The notes beneath the pieces are model-generated. The model saw nothing but the letters and a program-made list of their open reading frames with translations, was not told the origin of the DNA and searched no databases. A DNA stretch of 63,879 bases. It comes from Paracoccaceae bacterium. GTDB taxonomy: Bacteria > Pseudomonadota > Alphaproteobacteria > Rhodobacterales > Rhodobacteraceae. Made by a program: the position numbers and the translations under genes. The stretch spans positions 1-63,879 of the forward strand of contig JAIOJF010000006.1 in NCBI GenBank assembly GCA_019911965.1. The letters are read 5' to 3'. The stretch's first letter is position 1. Each line of letters opens with the position of its first letter. Positions 1 to 9,046 of the stretch are shown one piece after another.

Positions 1-174
1 GCAGCCGAGCCTCCTGCGGCCAATCCGGCGCAGCCCGCAGCCCCTGCCCCGCGCGTTAGCCCTGACCGTCCGCCCGCCGCCCGGCCCGCCGGCGATGGCG
101 AACGGCTGGATGAGCTTTACGCCCGGCTGGCGGCCCTGCGCAACCGGCTCCGGAACGAGGTTTCCGCCAGTTGA
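1..174 (+). CDS. C-terminal end of an unidentified protein (5' truncated by window edge)
   Basis: An open frame runs from base 1 to a TGA at 172-174, giving the last 57 residues of a protein whose start lies outside the window. The first 35 or so residues are rich in Ala and Pro. They are followed by a charged stretch that looks helical (ERLDELYARLAALRNRLRNE), possibly a short coiled coil. I do not recognise the family. The tRNA-Pro gene and dcd follow on the same strand. Confidence rests on the clean frame and the Rhodobacterales-like codon use. Confidence 0.55.
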   Translation, partial: AAEPPAANPAQPAAPAPRVSPDRPPAARPAGDGERLDELYARLAALRNRLRNEVSAS

Positions 175-193
175 CCCGCCCGGCGTTTCCCGC

Positions 194-221
194 TTGCCCC
201 GCCACCCAAATCCCGTATAAA
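194..221 (+). promoter_or_regulatory. Candidate sigma-70-type promoter of tRNA-Pro
   Basis: TTGCCC (194-199) and TATAAA (216-221) are separated by 16 bases, and the -10 box ends 10 bases before the first base of the tRNA. The spacing and position suit a housekeeping promoter for the tRNA gene. This is inference from sequence only. Confidence 0.5.
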
Positions 222-231
222 GCCCAAGCGT

Positions 232-308
232 CGGGCTATAGCGCAGTTTGGTAGCGCGTTCGTCTGGGGGACGAGAGGTCGCAGGTTCGAATCCTGCTAG
301 CCCGACCA
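232..308 (+). tRNA. tRNA-Pro (anticodon GGG)
   Basis: A complete cloverleaf can be drawn. The acceptor arm CGGGCTA (232-238) pairs with TAGCCCG (298-304), the discriminator base is A305, and an encoded CCA occupies 306-308. The anticodon stem TTCGT/ACGAG encloses the loop CTGGGGG, which places GGG at positions 34-36 with G37. The T arm contains GGTTCGAATCC. The tRNA reads the CCC and CCU proline codons. Length is 77 nt including CCA. Confidence 0.96.
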
Positions 309-354
309 GCAGGCCGGTTCCCGCCCGGACCCGGCAGCCGGGAGACCCAGCGCG

Positions 355-1446
355 ATGACATCACCCAGAACCGGCGTTCTTCCCGCTGAAACCATCCGCA
401 AGATGCTCGATACCGGCCAGATCATCGCGTCGTCGCCGGACCCGGCAGGGCAGATCCAGCCCGCCAGCCTCGATCTGCGTCTTGGCGATACCGCCTACCG
501 GGTGCGCGCCTCGTTCCTGACCGGGCGCAACCGCGACGTGGCCGAGCGGCTGGACGATTTCCGGATGCACAAGGTTGATCTGCGCCCCGGCGCGGTGCTG
601 GAAAAGAACTGCGTCTATGTCGTGCCCTTGCAGGAATCGCTGGCGCTGCCATCGGGCATCAGCGCGGTTGCCAATGCCAAAAGCTCGACCGGGCGGCTGG
701 ATATCCTGACCCGGCTGATCACCGACCGGGGCGTCGAGTTCGACCGGATCGAGGCGGGTTATACCGGCCCGCTTTACGCCGAAATATGCCCGCGCTCGTT
801 CTCGGTGCTGGTGCGCCCCGGCATGCGGCTGAACCAGATCCGGTTCCGCAACGGCCAGTCGGTGCTGGACGACGCCGCGCTGAAGGCGCTGCACAAGGCG
901 GAAACGCTGGTCTCGGGCGAGGCGCACATTGACGGTGGCCTTGGCTTTTCCGTCGATCTGAAACCGGCCGACGGTACGCTGGCCGGATACCGCGCCAAGC
1001 CCCATGCCGGGGTGATCGATCTTGATCTGATCGCCCATTACCCGGTGCGCGATTTCTGGGAGGAGGTGCATTCCGATACCGGCAGCATCATCCTCGACCC
1101 CGATGCCTTCTACATCCTTGTCAGCCGGGAAGCGGTGCATATCCCGCCCGCCTATGCCGCCGAAATGGCCCCTTACCTTGCGATGGTCGGCGAGTTCCGG
1201 GTGCATTATGCCGGGTTTTTCGATCCCGGCTTCGGCCATGCCGCCGCTGGCGGGCATGGCTCGCGCGGGGTGCTGGAGGTGCGCTGCCACGAAGCCCCCT
1301 TCGCGCTGGAGCACGGGCAGATCGTCGGGCGGCTTGTCTATGAGCGGATGGCGGAAATTCCGAAGGTGCTCTATGGCGCGGCGATGGGCTCGAACTATCA
1401 GGGCCAGGGGCTGAAACTCGGCAAGCATTTCAAGGCACCGGGCTGA
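355..1446 (+). CDS. dcd: 2'-deoxycytidine 5'-triphosphate deaminase, large alphaproteobacterial form
   Basis: The enzyme converts dCTP to dUTP (dUMP supply for thymidylate synthesis) in the cytoplasm. At 363 residues it is about twice the length of the classical Dcd subunit and fits the long form common in alphaproteobacteria. Visible dUTPase/Dcd-fold motifs include SLDLRLGD (38-45), AKSSTGRLDIL (108-118), GYTGPLYAEI (135-144) and RPGMRLNQIRF (154-164). The second half looks like a diverged repeat of the fold. It lies 46 bases downstream of tRNA-Pro and is convergent with the P450 gene. Confidence 0.93.
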   Translation: MTSPRTGVLPAETIRKMLDTGQIIASSPDPAGQIQPASLDLRLGDTAYRVRASFLTGRNRDVAERLDDFRMHKVDLRPGAVLEKNCVYVVPLQESLALPSGISAVANAKSSTGRLDILTRLITDRGVEFDRIEAGYTGPLYAEICPRSFSVLVRPGMRLNQIRFRNGQSVLDDAALKALHKAETLVSGEAHIDGGLGFSVDLKPADGTLAGYRAKPHAGVIDLDLIAHYPVRDFWEEVHSDTGSIILDPDAFYILVSREAVHIPPAYAAEMAPYLAMVGEFRVHYAGFFDPGFGHAAAGGHGSRGVLEVRCHEAPFALEHGQIVGRLVYERMAEIPKVLYGAAMGSNYQGQGLKLGKHFKAPG

Positions 1447-1495
1447 GCCTTTTTCGCCGGGTCAACCTTGTTCCGAAAATGCTCAATCCGGCATT

Positions 1496-1511
1496 GGCGT
1501 GAATTCACGCC
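1496..1511. repeat. Perfect 16-bp palindrome between convergent dcd and P450 genes
   Basis: GGCGTGAATTCACGCC is its own reverse complement. It overlaps the stop codon of the minus-strand P450 gene. It has no loop bases, so it would need to sacrifice central pairs to form a hairpin. Its role is unknown; a transcription end signal or a protein-binding site are both possible. Confidence 0.5.
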
Positions 1512-2677
1512 GCATCCCATTCGCAAGGCAGCGTCGTCAGCCCGCGAAAGGCCCAGCCGACCGGTTGCGGCACCGGCCCCGGTGCCAGCCGCAGCCCCGG
1601 CAGGCGCGCGAAGGCACTGGGCAGGGCGACCTGGCTGATCAGCGCGCGGCTGGCCCAGGCCCCGGCACAAAAATGCGGACCTGCGCCAAAGGCGATGGAG
1701 GGGCCGGTATCGCGGTCCAGATCGAAACGGTCAGGATCGGTGAAGACATCCTCGTCGCGATTGGCCGAGCCGAACATGAAGAACACCCGGTCGTCGGGTT
1801 GGAACGTCACGCCTTCATAAGTATAGGCCTCGGCCACCCGGCGCGGCGACATGCCGATGGGCGAGGTCCAGCGGGCATATTCCTCGAATGCCTGATCCCA
1901 GCCGACCGCGCCCGACAGCACCTTTGCCTTCTCGGCTTGATGCGTCAGCAAGGCCCAGATCGTGCCGGCAATGGCATCGCGCGGCTCGTTCTGGCCGCCG
2001 GAAATCGCCAGCTTGATATTGGCGCGGGTCTGGGCATCGCTGAGACCGGCCTGCATCTGCACCGACAATAGTGACTTGTTCGGGGCCTTCTCCACCACCG
2101 GGATCATCGCGTCGATATGGGCGTCGATCGAAGCAGTGCAATCATGGCACCGCGCCTCGACTTCCCTGTCGCCGGTATAGTTTGAGATGCCGTCGATCAT
2201 GCCCTGGCTGACCCGGTCCACCTCGCGCCAGTCCATGTTGGCAAGGCCAGTGATCACCTTCAACGCCTCGGCTGATACTTCGGAGGCAAATTCGCGCACC
2301 AGATCGCCCTGACCCTTTGGTGCCAGCCGGTCCAGCACGCGGTCGGTCGCGGCGGCGAAATCCGCCAGCCAGACATCGCGCACCGTGCGCGGCGACACGG
2401 TGGGAAAGATCGCCTTGCGCTCGGCCTGGTGCGCGGCACCGTCCTTTCGCATCAGGTTGTAGCCCATCAACTCGGTCATCAATCCGCCGGGCTGTTCGGA
2501 GGAAAAGACCGCGATGTTCTTTTCATTGATGAAAATCGCATCGCGCTTGGTGAACAGCGTGGCACCCAGTTCCGGGACATGGGCAATCGGTGCTTCGGCG
2601 CGCAGGCGTTTCAGCACCGGATAGGGATCGCGGTGGAAAGCGGCGACGTCGATGGAAATCTGCGGGGCGTCCGACAT
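1505..2677 (-). CDS. Cytochrome P450
   Basis: A soluble bacterial P450 of 390 residues with no membrane anchor. The heme-binding loop FGAGPHFCAGA (330-340) supplies the Cys337 thiolate, and the K-helix ExxR pair is E266/R269. The I-helix reads SGGQNEPRD (226-234), so the usual acid-alcohol pair (AGxDT) is absent and Pro/Arg replace it. This variant is known to me from other proteobacterial P450s. No ferredoxin or reductase gene is adjacent, so the redox partner must be encoded elsewhere. Substrate cannot be inferred. It is divergent from the MFS gene across a 125-base gap. Confidence 0.93.
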   Translation of the reverse strand: MSDAPQISIDVAAFHRDPYPVLKRLRAEAPIAHVPELGATLFTKRDAIFINEKNIAVFSSEQPGGLMTELMGYNLMRKDGAAHQAERKAIFPTVSPRTVRDVWLADFAAATDRVLDRLAPKGQGDLVREFASEVSAEALKVITGLANMDWREVDRVSQGMIDGISNYTGDREVEARCHDCTASIDAHIDAMIPVVEKAPNKSLLSVQMQAGLSDAQTRANIKLAISGGQNEPRDAIAGTIWALLTHQAEKAKVLSGAVGWDQAFEEYARWTSPIGMSPRRVAEAYTYEGVTFQPDDRVFFMFGSANRDEDVFTDPDRFDLDRDTGPSIAFGAGPHFCAGAWASRALISQVALPSAFARLPGLRLAPGPVPQPVGWAFRGLTTLPCEWDAA

Positions 2678-2750
2678 GGCGCAACGCTACCCAAATGTGT
2701 CCCTGCGGGACAAGGCTTTTTAGCCACGCGCATGGCGCGCGGCGGTTTTT

Positions 2751-2774
2751 GAGTATTTGGACCAAAAAGAAGCC
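2751..2774 (-). repeat. Dispersed intergenic repeat, copy 1 (minus orientation)
   Basis: Read on the minus strand this is GGCTTCTTTTTGG, three variable bases (TCC), then AAATACTC. Two further copies at 46086-46109 and 61601-61624 match at 21 of 24 positions. This copy lies between the divergent P450 and MFS genes. I recall a similar element scattered through Rhodobacterales genomes, but this was not checked. Confidence 0.75.
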
Positions 2775-2802
2775 GGCAGGAAATCTGCGGTCAGGGTGGA
2801 TT

Positions 2803-4083
2803 ATGGGCTACACATCGCCGCCAAGCTCGGTCAACCTGTGGCAAATGTCCCGAGCCGGTCCGATGCGCCTGATCATATCGCTTGCCGCCCTGTTTTTGTC
2901 CACAATCCTGTTGCAGCTTTCCAGCGGCGGCGTGGCCCCGCTGGACGCGCTGTCGGGCATTCAGGGCGGGTTTACCACCACCGAGGTCGGCATCCTGGGG
3001 TCGTCGCATTTCCTGGGGTTCTTCGTCGGCTGCTGGTGGGCACCGCGGCTGATGGGCGATGTCGGCCATTCGCGGGCCTTCGCGGTGTTCACCGCGCTGG
3101 GGGCGATCGGCATCCTGGCGCATATGATGTGGGTCGATCCCAATGCCTGGGCGGTGATGCGGGCGATGACAGGGCTGTGCGTGGCCGGTTGTTACACGGT
3201 GATCGAGGCATGGATGAATGCGCGGCTGACCAAATCCAACCGGGGCCGGGTGATGGGGGCCTACCGGATTGTCGATCTCGGCGGCTCATTGGCGGCGCAG
3301 ATGATGATTTCGGTGCTGGAGCCGGCGGCCTATCTTTCCTACAATCTGCTGGCGATCCTGTGCTGTGCCTCGATCCTGCCCTTGGCGTTGACGCGATCCA
3401 GCCCGCCGGAAACCTCGGCCGCGCCGCGCCTGCGCCCGATGCTGGCGGTCCGCCTGTCGCCCCTGGCGGCGGCGGGGGTGATCACGTCTGGGCTGACGTC
3501 ATCTTCATTTCGCATGGTCGGGCCGGTTTACGGGCTGGAGGTTGGCCTGAGCGCCGATCAGATCGCGCTGTTCCTGTCCAGTTTCATCCTTGGCGGCGCG
3601 GCGGCGCAATTCCCGGTGGGCTGGCTGGCGGATAAATACGACCGGCGCTGGGTGCTGATCTGGCTGTCGATCGGGGCCATCCTGACCTCGGTCGGGTCGG
3701 TCACGCTGGGCACCGGATCGCCGGGGGCGGTATTTGCCGCGGCCTTCCTGTTCGGCATCTGCACCATTCCGATCTTTTCGGTATCCACCGCGCATGGCAA
3801 CGATTTCGCGCAGATCGAGGAGATGGTGGAACTGAGTGCCGCTTTCATGTTCCTTTACGCCATTGGCGCGATTGCCAGCCCGCTGATCTCGGCGGCGCTG
3901 ATCCAGGCCTATGGCCCGGCCTCTCTGTTCCTGTTCATTGCGGGTGCACATGTGATCCTGTCGGGGTTCAGCCTGTTCCGGATGCGCCGCCGCCCGACTT
4001 TGGCGGAGCGGACGGATTACGAATATACCCCCCGGACCACCTTCATCCTTGGCCGCCTGATGAAGCGGCGGCGCGACGAATAG
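2803..4083 (+). CDS. MFS transporter, YcaD-like
   Basis: A 426-residue integral membrane protein of the major facilitator superfamily. It shows many hydrophobic segments and a loop with [11 protein letters not shown], the family's conserved inter-helix motif between TM2/TM3-like helices of the second half. Layout resembles the YcaD subgroup, proton-coupled exporters of unknown substrate. I chose ATG at 2803 because AGGGTGG lies a few bases upstream. ATGs at 2845 and 2863 are in frame and would trim the N-terminus to the first membrane helix. The C-terminus ends in a basic cytoplasmic tail (LMKRRRDE). Confidence 0.88.
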   Translation: MGYTSPPSSVNLWQMSRAGPMRLIISLAALFLSTILLQLSSGGVAPLDALSGIQGGFTTTEVGILGSSHFLGFFVGCWWAPRLMGDVGHSRAFAVFTALGAIGILAHMMWVDPNAWAVMRAMTGLCVAGCYTVIEAWMNARLTKSNRGRVMGAYRIVDLGGSLAAQMMISVLEPAAYLSYNLLAILCCASILPLALTRSSPPETSAAPRLRPMLAVRLSPLAAAGVITSGLTSSSFRMVGPVYGLEVGLSADQIALFLSSFILGGAAAQFPVGWLADKYDRRWVLIWLSIGAILTSVGSVTLGTGSPGAVFAAAFLFGICTIPIFSVSTAHGNDFAQIEEMVELSAAFMFLYAIGAIASPLISAALIQAYGPASLFLFIAGAHVILSGFSLFRMRRRPTLAERTDYEYTPRTTFILGRLMKRRRDE

Positions 4084-4172
4084 GCGGCCACCGCCGCCCG
4101 GGGCCGGAGAAACCACTGGCCCTTCGCGCGCCCCTGCGGTATTCGGCAGGGCACCAAATGACAGGCTTCGAC

Positions 4173-5888
4173 ATGGCACGCATCCTCATCACCTCGGCCC
4201 TGCCCTATATCAACGGCATCAAGCATCTGGGCAATCTGGTCGGCTCGCAATTGCCGGCGGATGCCTATGCGCGGTTCATGCGCCAGACCGGCAACGAGGT
4301 GATGTTCATCTGCGCCACCGACGAGCACGGCACACCCGCCGAACTGGCCGCCGCCAAGACCGGCGAGGCGGTGGCGGATTACTGTGCGCGCCTGCATGGC
4401 GTGCAGGCTGAACTGGCCAAGGGGTTTCGCCTGTCATTCGATCATTACGGGCGTTCGTCGTCCGCCCGCAACCATCGCATGACGCAGCATCTGGCCGGCA
4501 GGCTGGCGGAAAACGGGCTGATTTCCGAAGTGTCGGAAAAGCAGGTCTATTCCCATGCCGATGGCCGCTTTCTGCCGGACCGCTATATCGAAGGCACCTG
4601 CCCGAATTGCGGCTATACCCGTGCGCGCGGCGATCAATGCGAGGAATGCACCAAGCAGTTGGACCCGACCGACCTGATCGAGCCGCGCTCGGCGATTTCC
4701 GGTTCGACCGATCTTGAGGTGCGCGAGACCAAGCATCTATATCTGCGTCAGTCCGCACTGAAGGACCGGATCGACCAATGGATCGACAGCCAGCAGGGCT
4801 GGCCGATCCTGACGACCTCCATTGCCAAGAAATGGCTGCATGACGGCGACGGATTGCAGGACCGGGGCATCACCCGCGATCTGGACTGGGGCGTGCCGGT
4901 GCGCAAGGGCGATCAGCCCTGGCCGGGGATGGAAGGCAAGGTGTTCTATGTCTGGTTCGACGCGCCGATCGAATATATCAGCGCCACCGCCGAATGGGCC
5001 GATGCCAACGGGCTGGACGATGCCGCGTGGGAGCGCTGGTGGCGCACCGACAAGGGGGCCGACGATGTGCGCTACGTGCAGTTCATGGGCAAGGACAATG
5101 TGCCGTTCCACACGCTCAGTTTCCCCGCCACCATCATGGGGTCGGGCGAGCCGTGGAAGCTGGTCGACTACATCAAGTCGTTCAATTACCTGAATTACGA
5201 TGGCGGCCAGTTTTCCACCAGCCAGGGGCGCGGCGTGTTCATGGACCAGGCGCTGGACATCCTGCCGTCGGATTACTGGCGCTGGTGGCTGTTGAGCCAT
5301 GTGCCGGAAAACTCGGACAGTGAATTCACCTGGGAGAATTTCCAGGCCAGCGTCAACAAGGACCTGGCCGATGTGCTGGGCAATTTCGCCTCGCGCGTGA
5401 CCAAGTTCTGCCGCTCGAAATTCGGCGAGGTGGTGCCGGAGGGCGGCGCATATGGCCCGGCGGAACAGGCCGTCATGGCCGAGATCGCAACCAGGCTGGC
5501 GGCCTACGAAACCCATATGGCAGAGATCGAGATTCGCAAGGCAACGGCGGAGTTGCGGGCGATCTGGGTGGCCGGCAATGAATACCTGCAATCCGCCGCG
5601 CCCTGGGCGGTGTTCAAGGAAGACCCCGAGCGCGCAGCCGCCATCGTGCGCTTCGCGCTGAACCTGATCCGGCTTTACGCCATCCTGTCGCGTCCGTTCA
5701 TCCCCGACGCCGCCGATGCGATGGCATTGGCAATGAACGTTGCCGACGAAAGCTGGCCGCATGATCTGGACGATGCGTTGACGGCGCTGCCGGGCGGGCA
5801 TGGCTTCAGCGTGCCGGAGAACCTGTTCGACAAGATCACCGACGAGGCGCGCGACGAGATGGCAGCGCGGTTTGCCGGCAAGGCCTAG
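4173..5888 (+). CDS. metG: Methionyl-tRNA synthetase
   Basis: Charges tRNA-Met and initiator tRNA with methionine in the cytoplasm. The N-terminal class I signature appears as [11 protein letters not shown] (HLGN for HIGH). A zinc knuckle CPNC...CEEC sits near residues 143-159. The KMSKS loop is replaced by STSQGRG near residue 348, which I recognise from other alphaproteobacterial MetG1 enzymes. Length is 571 residues without the C-terminal dimerisation domain of the E. coli enzyme. The start is taken at [12 protein letters not shown]; an in-frame ATG at 4158 would add five residues. Confidence 0.95.
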   Translation: MARILITSALPYINGIKHLGNLVGSQLPADAYARFMRQTGNEVMFICATDEHGTPAELAAAKTGEAVADYCARLHGVQAELAKGFRLSFDHYGRSSSARNHRMTQHLAGRLAENGLISEVSEKQVYSHADGRFLPDRYIEGTCPNCGYTRARGDQCEECTKQLDPTDLIEPRSAISGSTDLEVRETKHLYLRQSALKDRIDQWIDSQQGWPILTTSIAKKWLHDGDGLQDRGITRDLDWGVPVRKGDQPWPGMEGKVFYVWFDAPIEYISATAEWADANGLDDAAWERWWRTDKGADDVRYVQFMGKDNVPFHTLSFPATIMGSGEPWKLVDYIKSFNYLNYDGGQFSTSQGRGVFMDQALDILPSDYWRWWLLSHVPENSDSEFTWENFQASVNKDLADVLGNFASRVTKFCRSKFGEVVPEGGAYGPAEQAVMAEIATRLAAYETHMAEIEIRKATAELRAIWVAGNEYLQSAAPWAVFKEDPERAAAIVRFALNLIRLYAILSRPFIPDAADAMALAMNVADESWPHDLDDALTALPGGHGFSVPENLFDKITDEARDEMAARFAGKA

Positions 5889-5941
5889 GCAATCGCGCGT
5901 TGTTGATTTGACCGCCGGGCGGTTGCGCCTAAGCTTGTGCC

Positions 5942-6478
5942 ATGAAAACCCTGCTGTTGCCACTGGCCCTGCTGGCCATGCCCGCCTTAGCCGATTGCCC
6001 GGCGCTGCCTGACCGGACCGCCGAAAAGGCAGAGCTGATGGCGGCGATGCGTGATGCCGGAAACGAAGGCGAGGCGCGGCAACGTACCGATGCGCTCTGG
6101 CAATTCTGGGCAACCGCACCGGATGCGGCGGCCCAGGAGATGCTGGATTACGGCATGCGACGGCGGGCGGAATACGATTTTGAAGGCGCGACCGAATCGT
6201 TCGACCGCCTGATCGCCTATTGCCCGGATTATGCCGAGGGTTACAACCAGCGCGCCTTCATCCATTTCCTGCGCGAGGATTTCCCCGCCGCCCTGGAAGA
6301 CCTTGAGAAGACGCTGGAAATATCGCCGGACCACATCGCGGCGCTGGCCGGTCTGGCGCTTACTCTGGATCGGCTGGGGCGTTTCAAAGCATCGCAGGGG
6401 GCGCTGCGCGAGGCGTTGAAACTGAACCCCTGGCTGCCGGAACGCGCGATGCTGAAAAAGCCGGGCACCGATCTGTAG
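5942..6478 (+). CDS. Exported tetratricopeptide-repeat protein
   Basis: A 178-residue protein with a signal peptide (MKTLLLPLALLAMPALA, predicted cut before DCP at residue 18). The mature part has TPR-like helical pairs, for example the stretch containing YAEGYNQRAFIHFLREDF and the following ALEDLEKTLEISPDHIAALAG. It is probably a periplasmic scaffold for protein contacts; no enzymatic residues are apparent. It lies 53 bases downstream of metG and is convergent with the cytochrome c gene. Confidence 0.85.
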   Translation: MKTLLLPLALLAMPALADCPALPDRTAEKAELMAAMRDAGNEGEARQRTDALWQFWATAPDAAAQEMLDYGMRRRAEYDFEGATESFDRLIAYCPDYAEGYNQRAFIHFLREDFPAALEDLEKTLEISPDHIAALAGLALTLDRLGRFKASQGALREALKLNPWLPERAMLKKPGTDL

Positions 6479-6488
6479 CGCCCGGCTT
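6458..6488. terminator. Bidirectional terminator-like hairpin between TPR gene and cytochrome c gene
   Basis: AAGCCGGGC (6458-6466) pairs with GCCCGGCTT (6480-6488), a 9-bp stem around a 13-nt loop. It is preceded by an A-run and ends in TT. It overlaps the stop codon of the TPR gene and faces the end of the minus-strand cytochrome gene. Confidence 0.5.
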
Positions 6489-6505
6489 GAGGGTAGATGC
6501 GGCGA

Positions 6506-6940
6506 TTACTGGCTGGCCGCCGGAGGTGCCGAGAAGGTGGCGACATAGGCGATGACATCCGCGCGCTCTTCGTCCTTTTTCACCTTCAGGGTCATCTTCG
6601 ACTTGGCACCCTTGTCATCCAGATAGTCCCGCAGGAATTTCTTGGGATCCTCGATGAAGGCGGACATGTTGTCGGCATCCCAGACCAGGCCGGCCGCGCC
6701 GGCGGCGACCAGATCGTCAGAATAGCTGAAATCCGGCACAGTGCCGGCGACCCGGCCCATCACGTCATTCAGCATCGGCCCGGTGCCGTTTTCCGCACCT
6801 TCGCCGATCTTGTGGCAGGCCTTGCACTTCTTGAAGACGTTCTCGCCTTCTTCGGCATTGCCGACTTCATCGGCAAACGCCATCGGTGCCATCAGGGTCG
6901 TGGCCGCGATCAGGGCCAGGCTCTTAATTCCGAAACGCAT
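6506..6940 (-). CDS. cycA: Class I cytochrome c (c2/c550 type)
   Basis: A periplasmic electron carrier of 144 residues. The signal peptide ends around AFA|DE (residue 23). The heme-binding motif CKACH is at residues 39-43. The methionine axial ligand is probably in KSKMTLKV. Length and sequence resemble Paracoccus c550 and Rhodobacter c2, which shuttle electrons from the bc1 complex to oxidases or reaction centres. AAAGGAA before the ATG is a good ribosome binding site. The gene symbol follows the closest characterised relatives and is not proven. Confidence 0.9.
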   Translation of the reverse strand: MRFGIKSLALIAATTLMAPMAFADEVGNAEEGENVFKKCKACHKIGEGAENGTGPMLNDVMGRVAGTVPDFSYSDDLVAAGAAGLVWDADNMSAFIEDPKKFLRDYLDDKGAKSKMTLKVKKDEERADVIAYVATFSAPPAASQ

Positions 6941-7188
6941 GAGGGTTCCTTTCGATTCGTGCGTAAATCCGTGTTTGTCCCGTGCGCCTGACTGCTCCGG
7001 GTAACCGGCGGGGCGAGGCGCAGCATATCCCTAACACATACCGCCGGGGAATGTGGAGCGGTTTTGACAGGCCCGAGTACAAGCGTCGCAGCACCGCCAC
7101 GGTAAGTGTCGCCAAACCCTGCCTTTTACTTCACGCGGCTAGGTATTATGGTCTCGCCAGCCCGGATATCCTGTCCCCGGGAGCCCGT

Positions 7189-7275
7189 GCGGGCGTGATG
7201 GAATGGTAGACATACCAGACTTAAAATCTGTTGGGCCCTGTGCCCGTGTGGGTTCGACTCCCACCGCCCGCACCA
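7189..7275 (+). tRNA. tRNA-Leu (anticodon TAA)
   Basis: An 87-nt class II tRNA with a long variable arm. The acceptor arm GCGGGCG (7189-7195) pairs with CGCCCGC (7265-7271), followed by A7272 and an encoded CCA. The anticodon loop CTTAAAA lies between CAGA and TCTG, giving anticodon TAA, which reads UUA and UUG. The outermost pair of the anticodon stem is a C/T mismatch. The variable arm (TTGGGCCC...) and T arm GGGTTCGACTCCC are visible. TATTAT at 7144-7149 may belong to its promoter. Confidence 0.95.
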
Positions 7276-7399
7276 CTCCGGCCCCGCCTGGTTGCCGGGC
7301 AATGGCGGGTATTTTAGGTAAACGGCGCTTTCGCAGGCACGCGATATCGGGCTATGCTGCGCGGGCAGGATTTGCACCGGCCTTGGGGGAACGCGCATC

Positions 7400-9025
7400 T
7401 TGATCCGGAAAACGAAACTGGGGCGGTATTACACGTTCTTCCTGGTGATGTTTCTGGCGGCATTGTCGCTGGTGGGCATGGTCTGGTTGCCCTGGCTGGT
7501 GGTGCCGTTCATCCTGTTCGCTGCTTTGGCGCTGGTCGGCGTCTACGACGTGGTGCAATCGCATCACGCCATTCTCAGGAACTATCCGATCACCGGTCAT
7601 ATGCGGTTCCTGTTTGAAGGTATCCGCCCGGAAATCCGGCAATACCTGATCGAAAGCGACAAGGACGAGGAACCGTTTTCCCGCGACGCCCGCTCGACCG
7701 TCTATCAGCGCGCCAAGGGGGTTGAGGATAAACGCCCCTTCGGCACGCGTGAACGGGTCTACGATGCCGGGTACCAATGGCTGACGCATTCGATCCAGCC
7801 GGTTCATATCGACAATTGGGATTGCCGCATTGATATCGGCGGACCGGCATGCCGCCAACCCTACAGCGCCTCGATCTACAATATCTCGGCGATGAGCTTC
7901 GGCGCGCTGTCGGCAAATGCCATCCTCGCGCTGAACAAGGGCGCGAAGCTGGGCGGCTTCGCCCACGACACCGGCGAGGGCGGCATCAGCCGCTATCACC
8001 GCCAGGGCGGTGGCGACCTGATCTATGAAATCGGCTCGGGCTATTTCGGATGCCGAACGCCGGATGGCCGGTTCGATCCCGACAAATTCGCCGAGCAGGC
8101 CGCCGATCCGCAGGTGAAGATGATCGAACTGAAACTCAGCCAGGGGGCAAAACCGGGCCACGGTGGGCTCTTGCCGGGCAGCAAGGTCAGCCCGGAAATC
8201 GCCGAGGCGCGTGGCGTGCCGGTCGGTCAGGATTGTGTTTCACCCGCCGCGCATTCCGCCTTTTCCACCCCGCTCGAACTGATGGAATTCATTGGCCGGA
8301 TGCGCGAATTGTCCGGTGGCAAGCCGGTCGGGTTCAAGCTTTGTATCGGCCATCGCCGCGAATTCATGTGCGTCGCCCGGGCCATGCTGGAAACCGGGAT
8401 CGTGCCGGATTTCATCGTGATCGACGGCAAGGAAGGCGGCACCGGCGCGGCACCGCTGGAATTTGCCAATCACATGGGGATGCCGCTGGTCGAGGGGCTG
8501 ACCTTTGCCCACAACACGTTGCGCGGCATCGGCCTGCGCGATCAGATCAAGATCGGGGCTGCAGGCAAGCTGATCTCGGCTTTCGATATCGCCCGGGCCT
8601 TGTCGCTCGGGGCCGACTGGGCCAATTCGGCGCGCGGCTTCATGTTCTCGATCGGCTGCATTCAGGCACAGGCCTGCCATACCAATGCCTGCCCGGTTGG
8701 TGTCGCGACCCAGGATCGGCTGCGACAGCGGGCCTTGAATGTCGATGACAAGTATCAGCGGGTGGCGAATTTCCATCGCAACACCCTGAAAGCGCTTGCG
8801 GAAATGACCGGAGCCGCCGGTCTGTCCAATCCCAGCGATTTTCTGCCGCATCATTTCATGATGCGCGAGAGCGATGGCGTGATGGTCACCGCCGAGGAAA
8901 AATCGCCCTATATGCCGGAAGGATTCCTGCTCAGAGGAGATGAAGACAATTTCGGCTATCAGAAACGCTGGAAACGGGCCGCAGCCGCCAGTTTTCAGCC
9001 GAACGACTCGATTCGCGGCACCTGA
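7400..9025 (+). CDS. FMN-binding glutamate-synthase-family protein, membrane-anchored
   Basis: A 541-residue protein with two N-terminal membrane segments (about residues 10-55) followed by a domain like the FMN/iron-sulfur half of glutamate synthase. The cysteine cluster of the family appears as CIQAQACHTNACPVGVA, and the barrel carries the motif DGKEGGTGAAP. The glutaminase domain is missing, so it does not act as ordinary GOGAT. Its true reaction is unknown. The start is TTG at 7400, with GGGGA upstream. It is convergent with boxR. Confidence 0.85.
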   Translation: MIRKTKLGRYYTFFLVMFLAALSLVGMVWLPWLVVPFILFAALALVGVYDVVQSHHAILRNYPITGHMRFLFEGIRPEIRQYLIESDKDEEPFSRDARSTVYQRAKGVEDKRPFGTRERVYDAGYQWLTHSIQPVHIDNWDCRIDIGGPACRQPYSASIYNISAMSFGALSANAILALNKGAKLGGFAHDTGEGGISRYHRQGGGDLIYEIGSGYFGCRTPDGRFDPDKFAEQAADPQVKMIELKLSQGAKPGHGGLLPGSKVSPEIAEARGVPVGQDCVSPAAHSAFSTPLELMEFIGRMRELSGGKPVGFKLCIGHRREFMCVARAMLETGIVPDFIVIDGKEGGTGAAPLEFANHMGMPLVEGLTFAHNTLRGIGLRDQIKIGAAGKLISAFDIARALSLGADWANSARGFMFSIGCIQAQACHTNACPVGVATQDRLRQRALNVDDKYQRVANFHRNTLKALAEMTGAAGLSNPSDFLPHHFMMRESDGVMVTAEEKSPYMPEGFLLRGDEDNFGYQKRWKRAAAASFQPNDSIRGT

Positions 9026-9046
9026 CGCGGATCAATCCCGCGTCAG
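9022..9046. terminator. Hairpin spanning both stop codons of a convergent gene pair
   Basis: CTGACGCGG (9022-9030) and CCGCGTCAG (9038-9046) form a perfect 9-bp stem with a 7-nt loop. It contains the TGA of the flavoenzyme gene and the stop of boxR. There is no T-tract, so efficient intrinsic termination is uncertain. Confidence 0.5.

Noticed and set aside
5214-5235. Missing KMSKS in MetG as a sign of an inactive enzyme
   Set aside because: The STSQGRG variant is, as far as I recall, normal in alphaproteobacterial MetG1; other motifs are intact.
4737-6119. 460-codon minus-strand frame opposite metG
   Set aside because: It covers the metG coding region and shows no domain; metG is certain.
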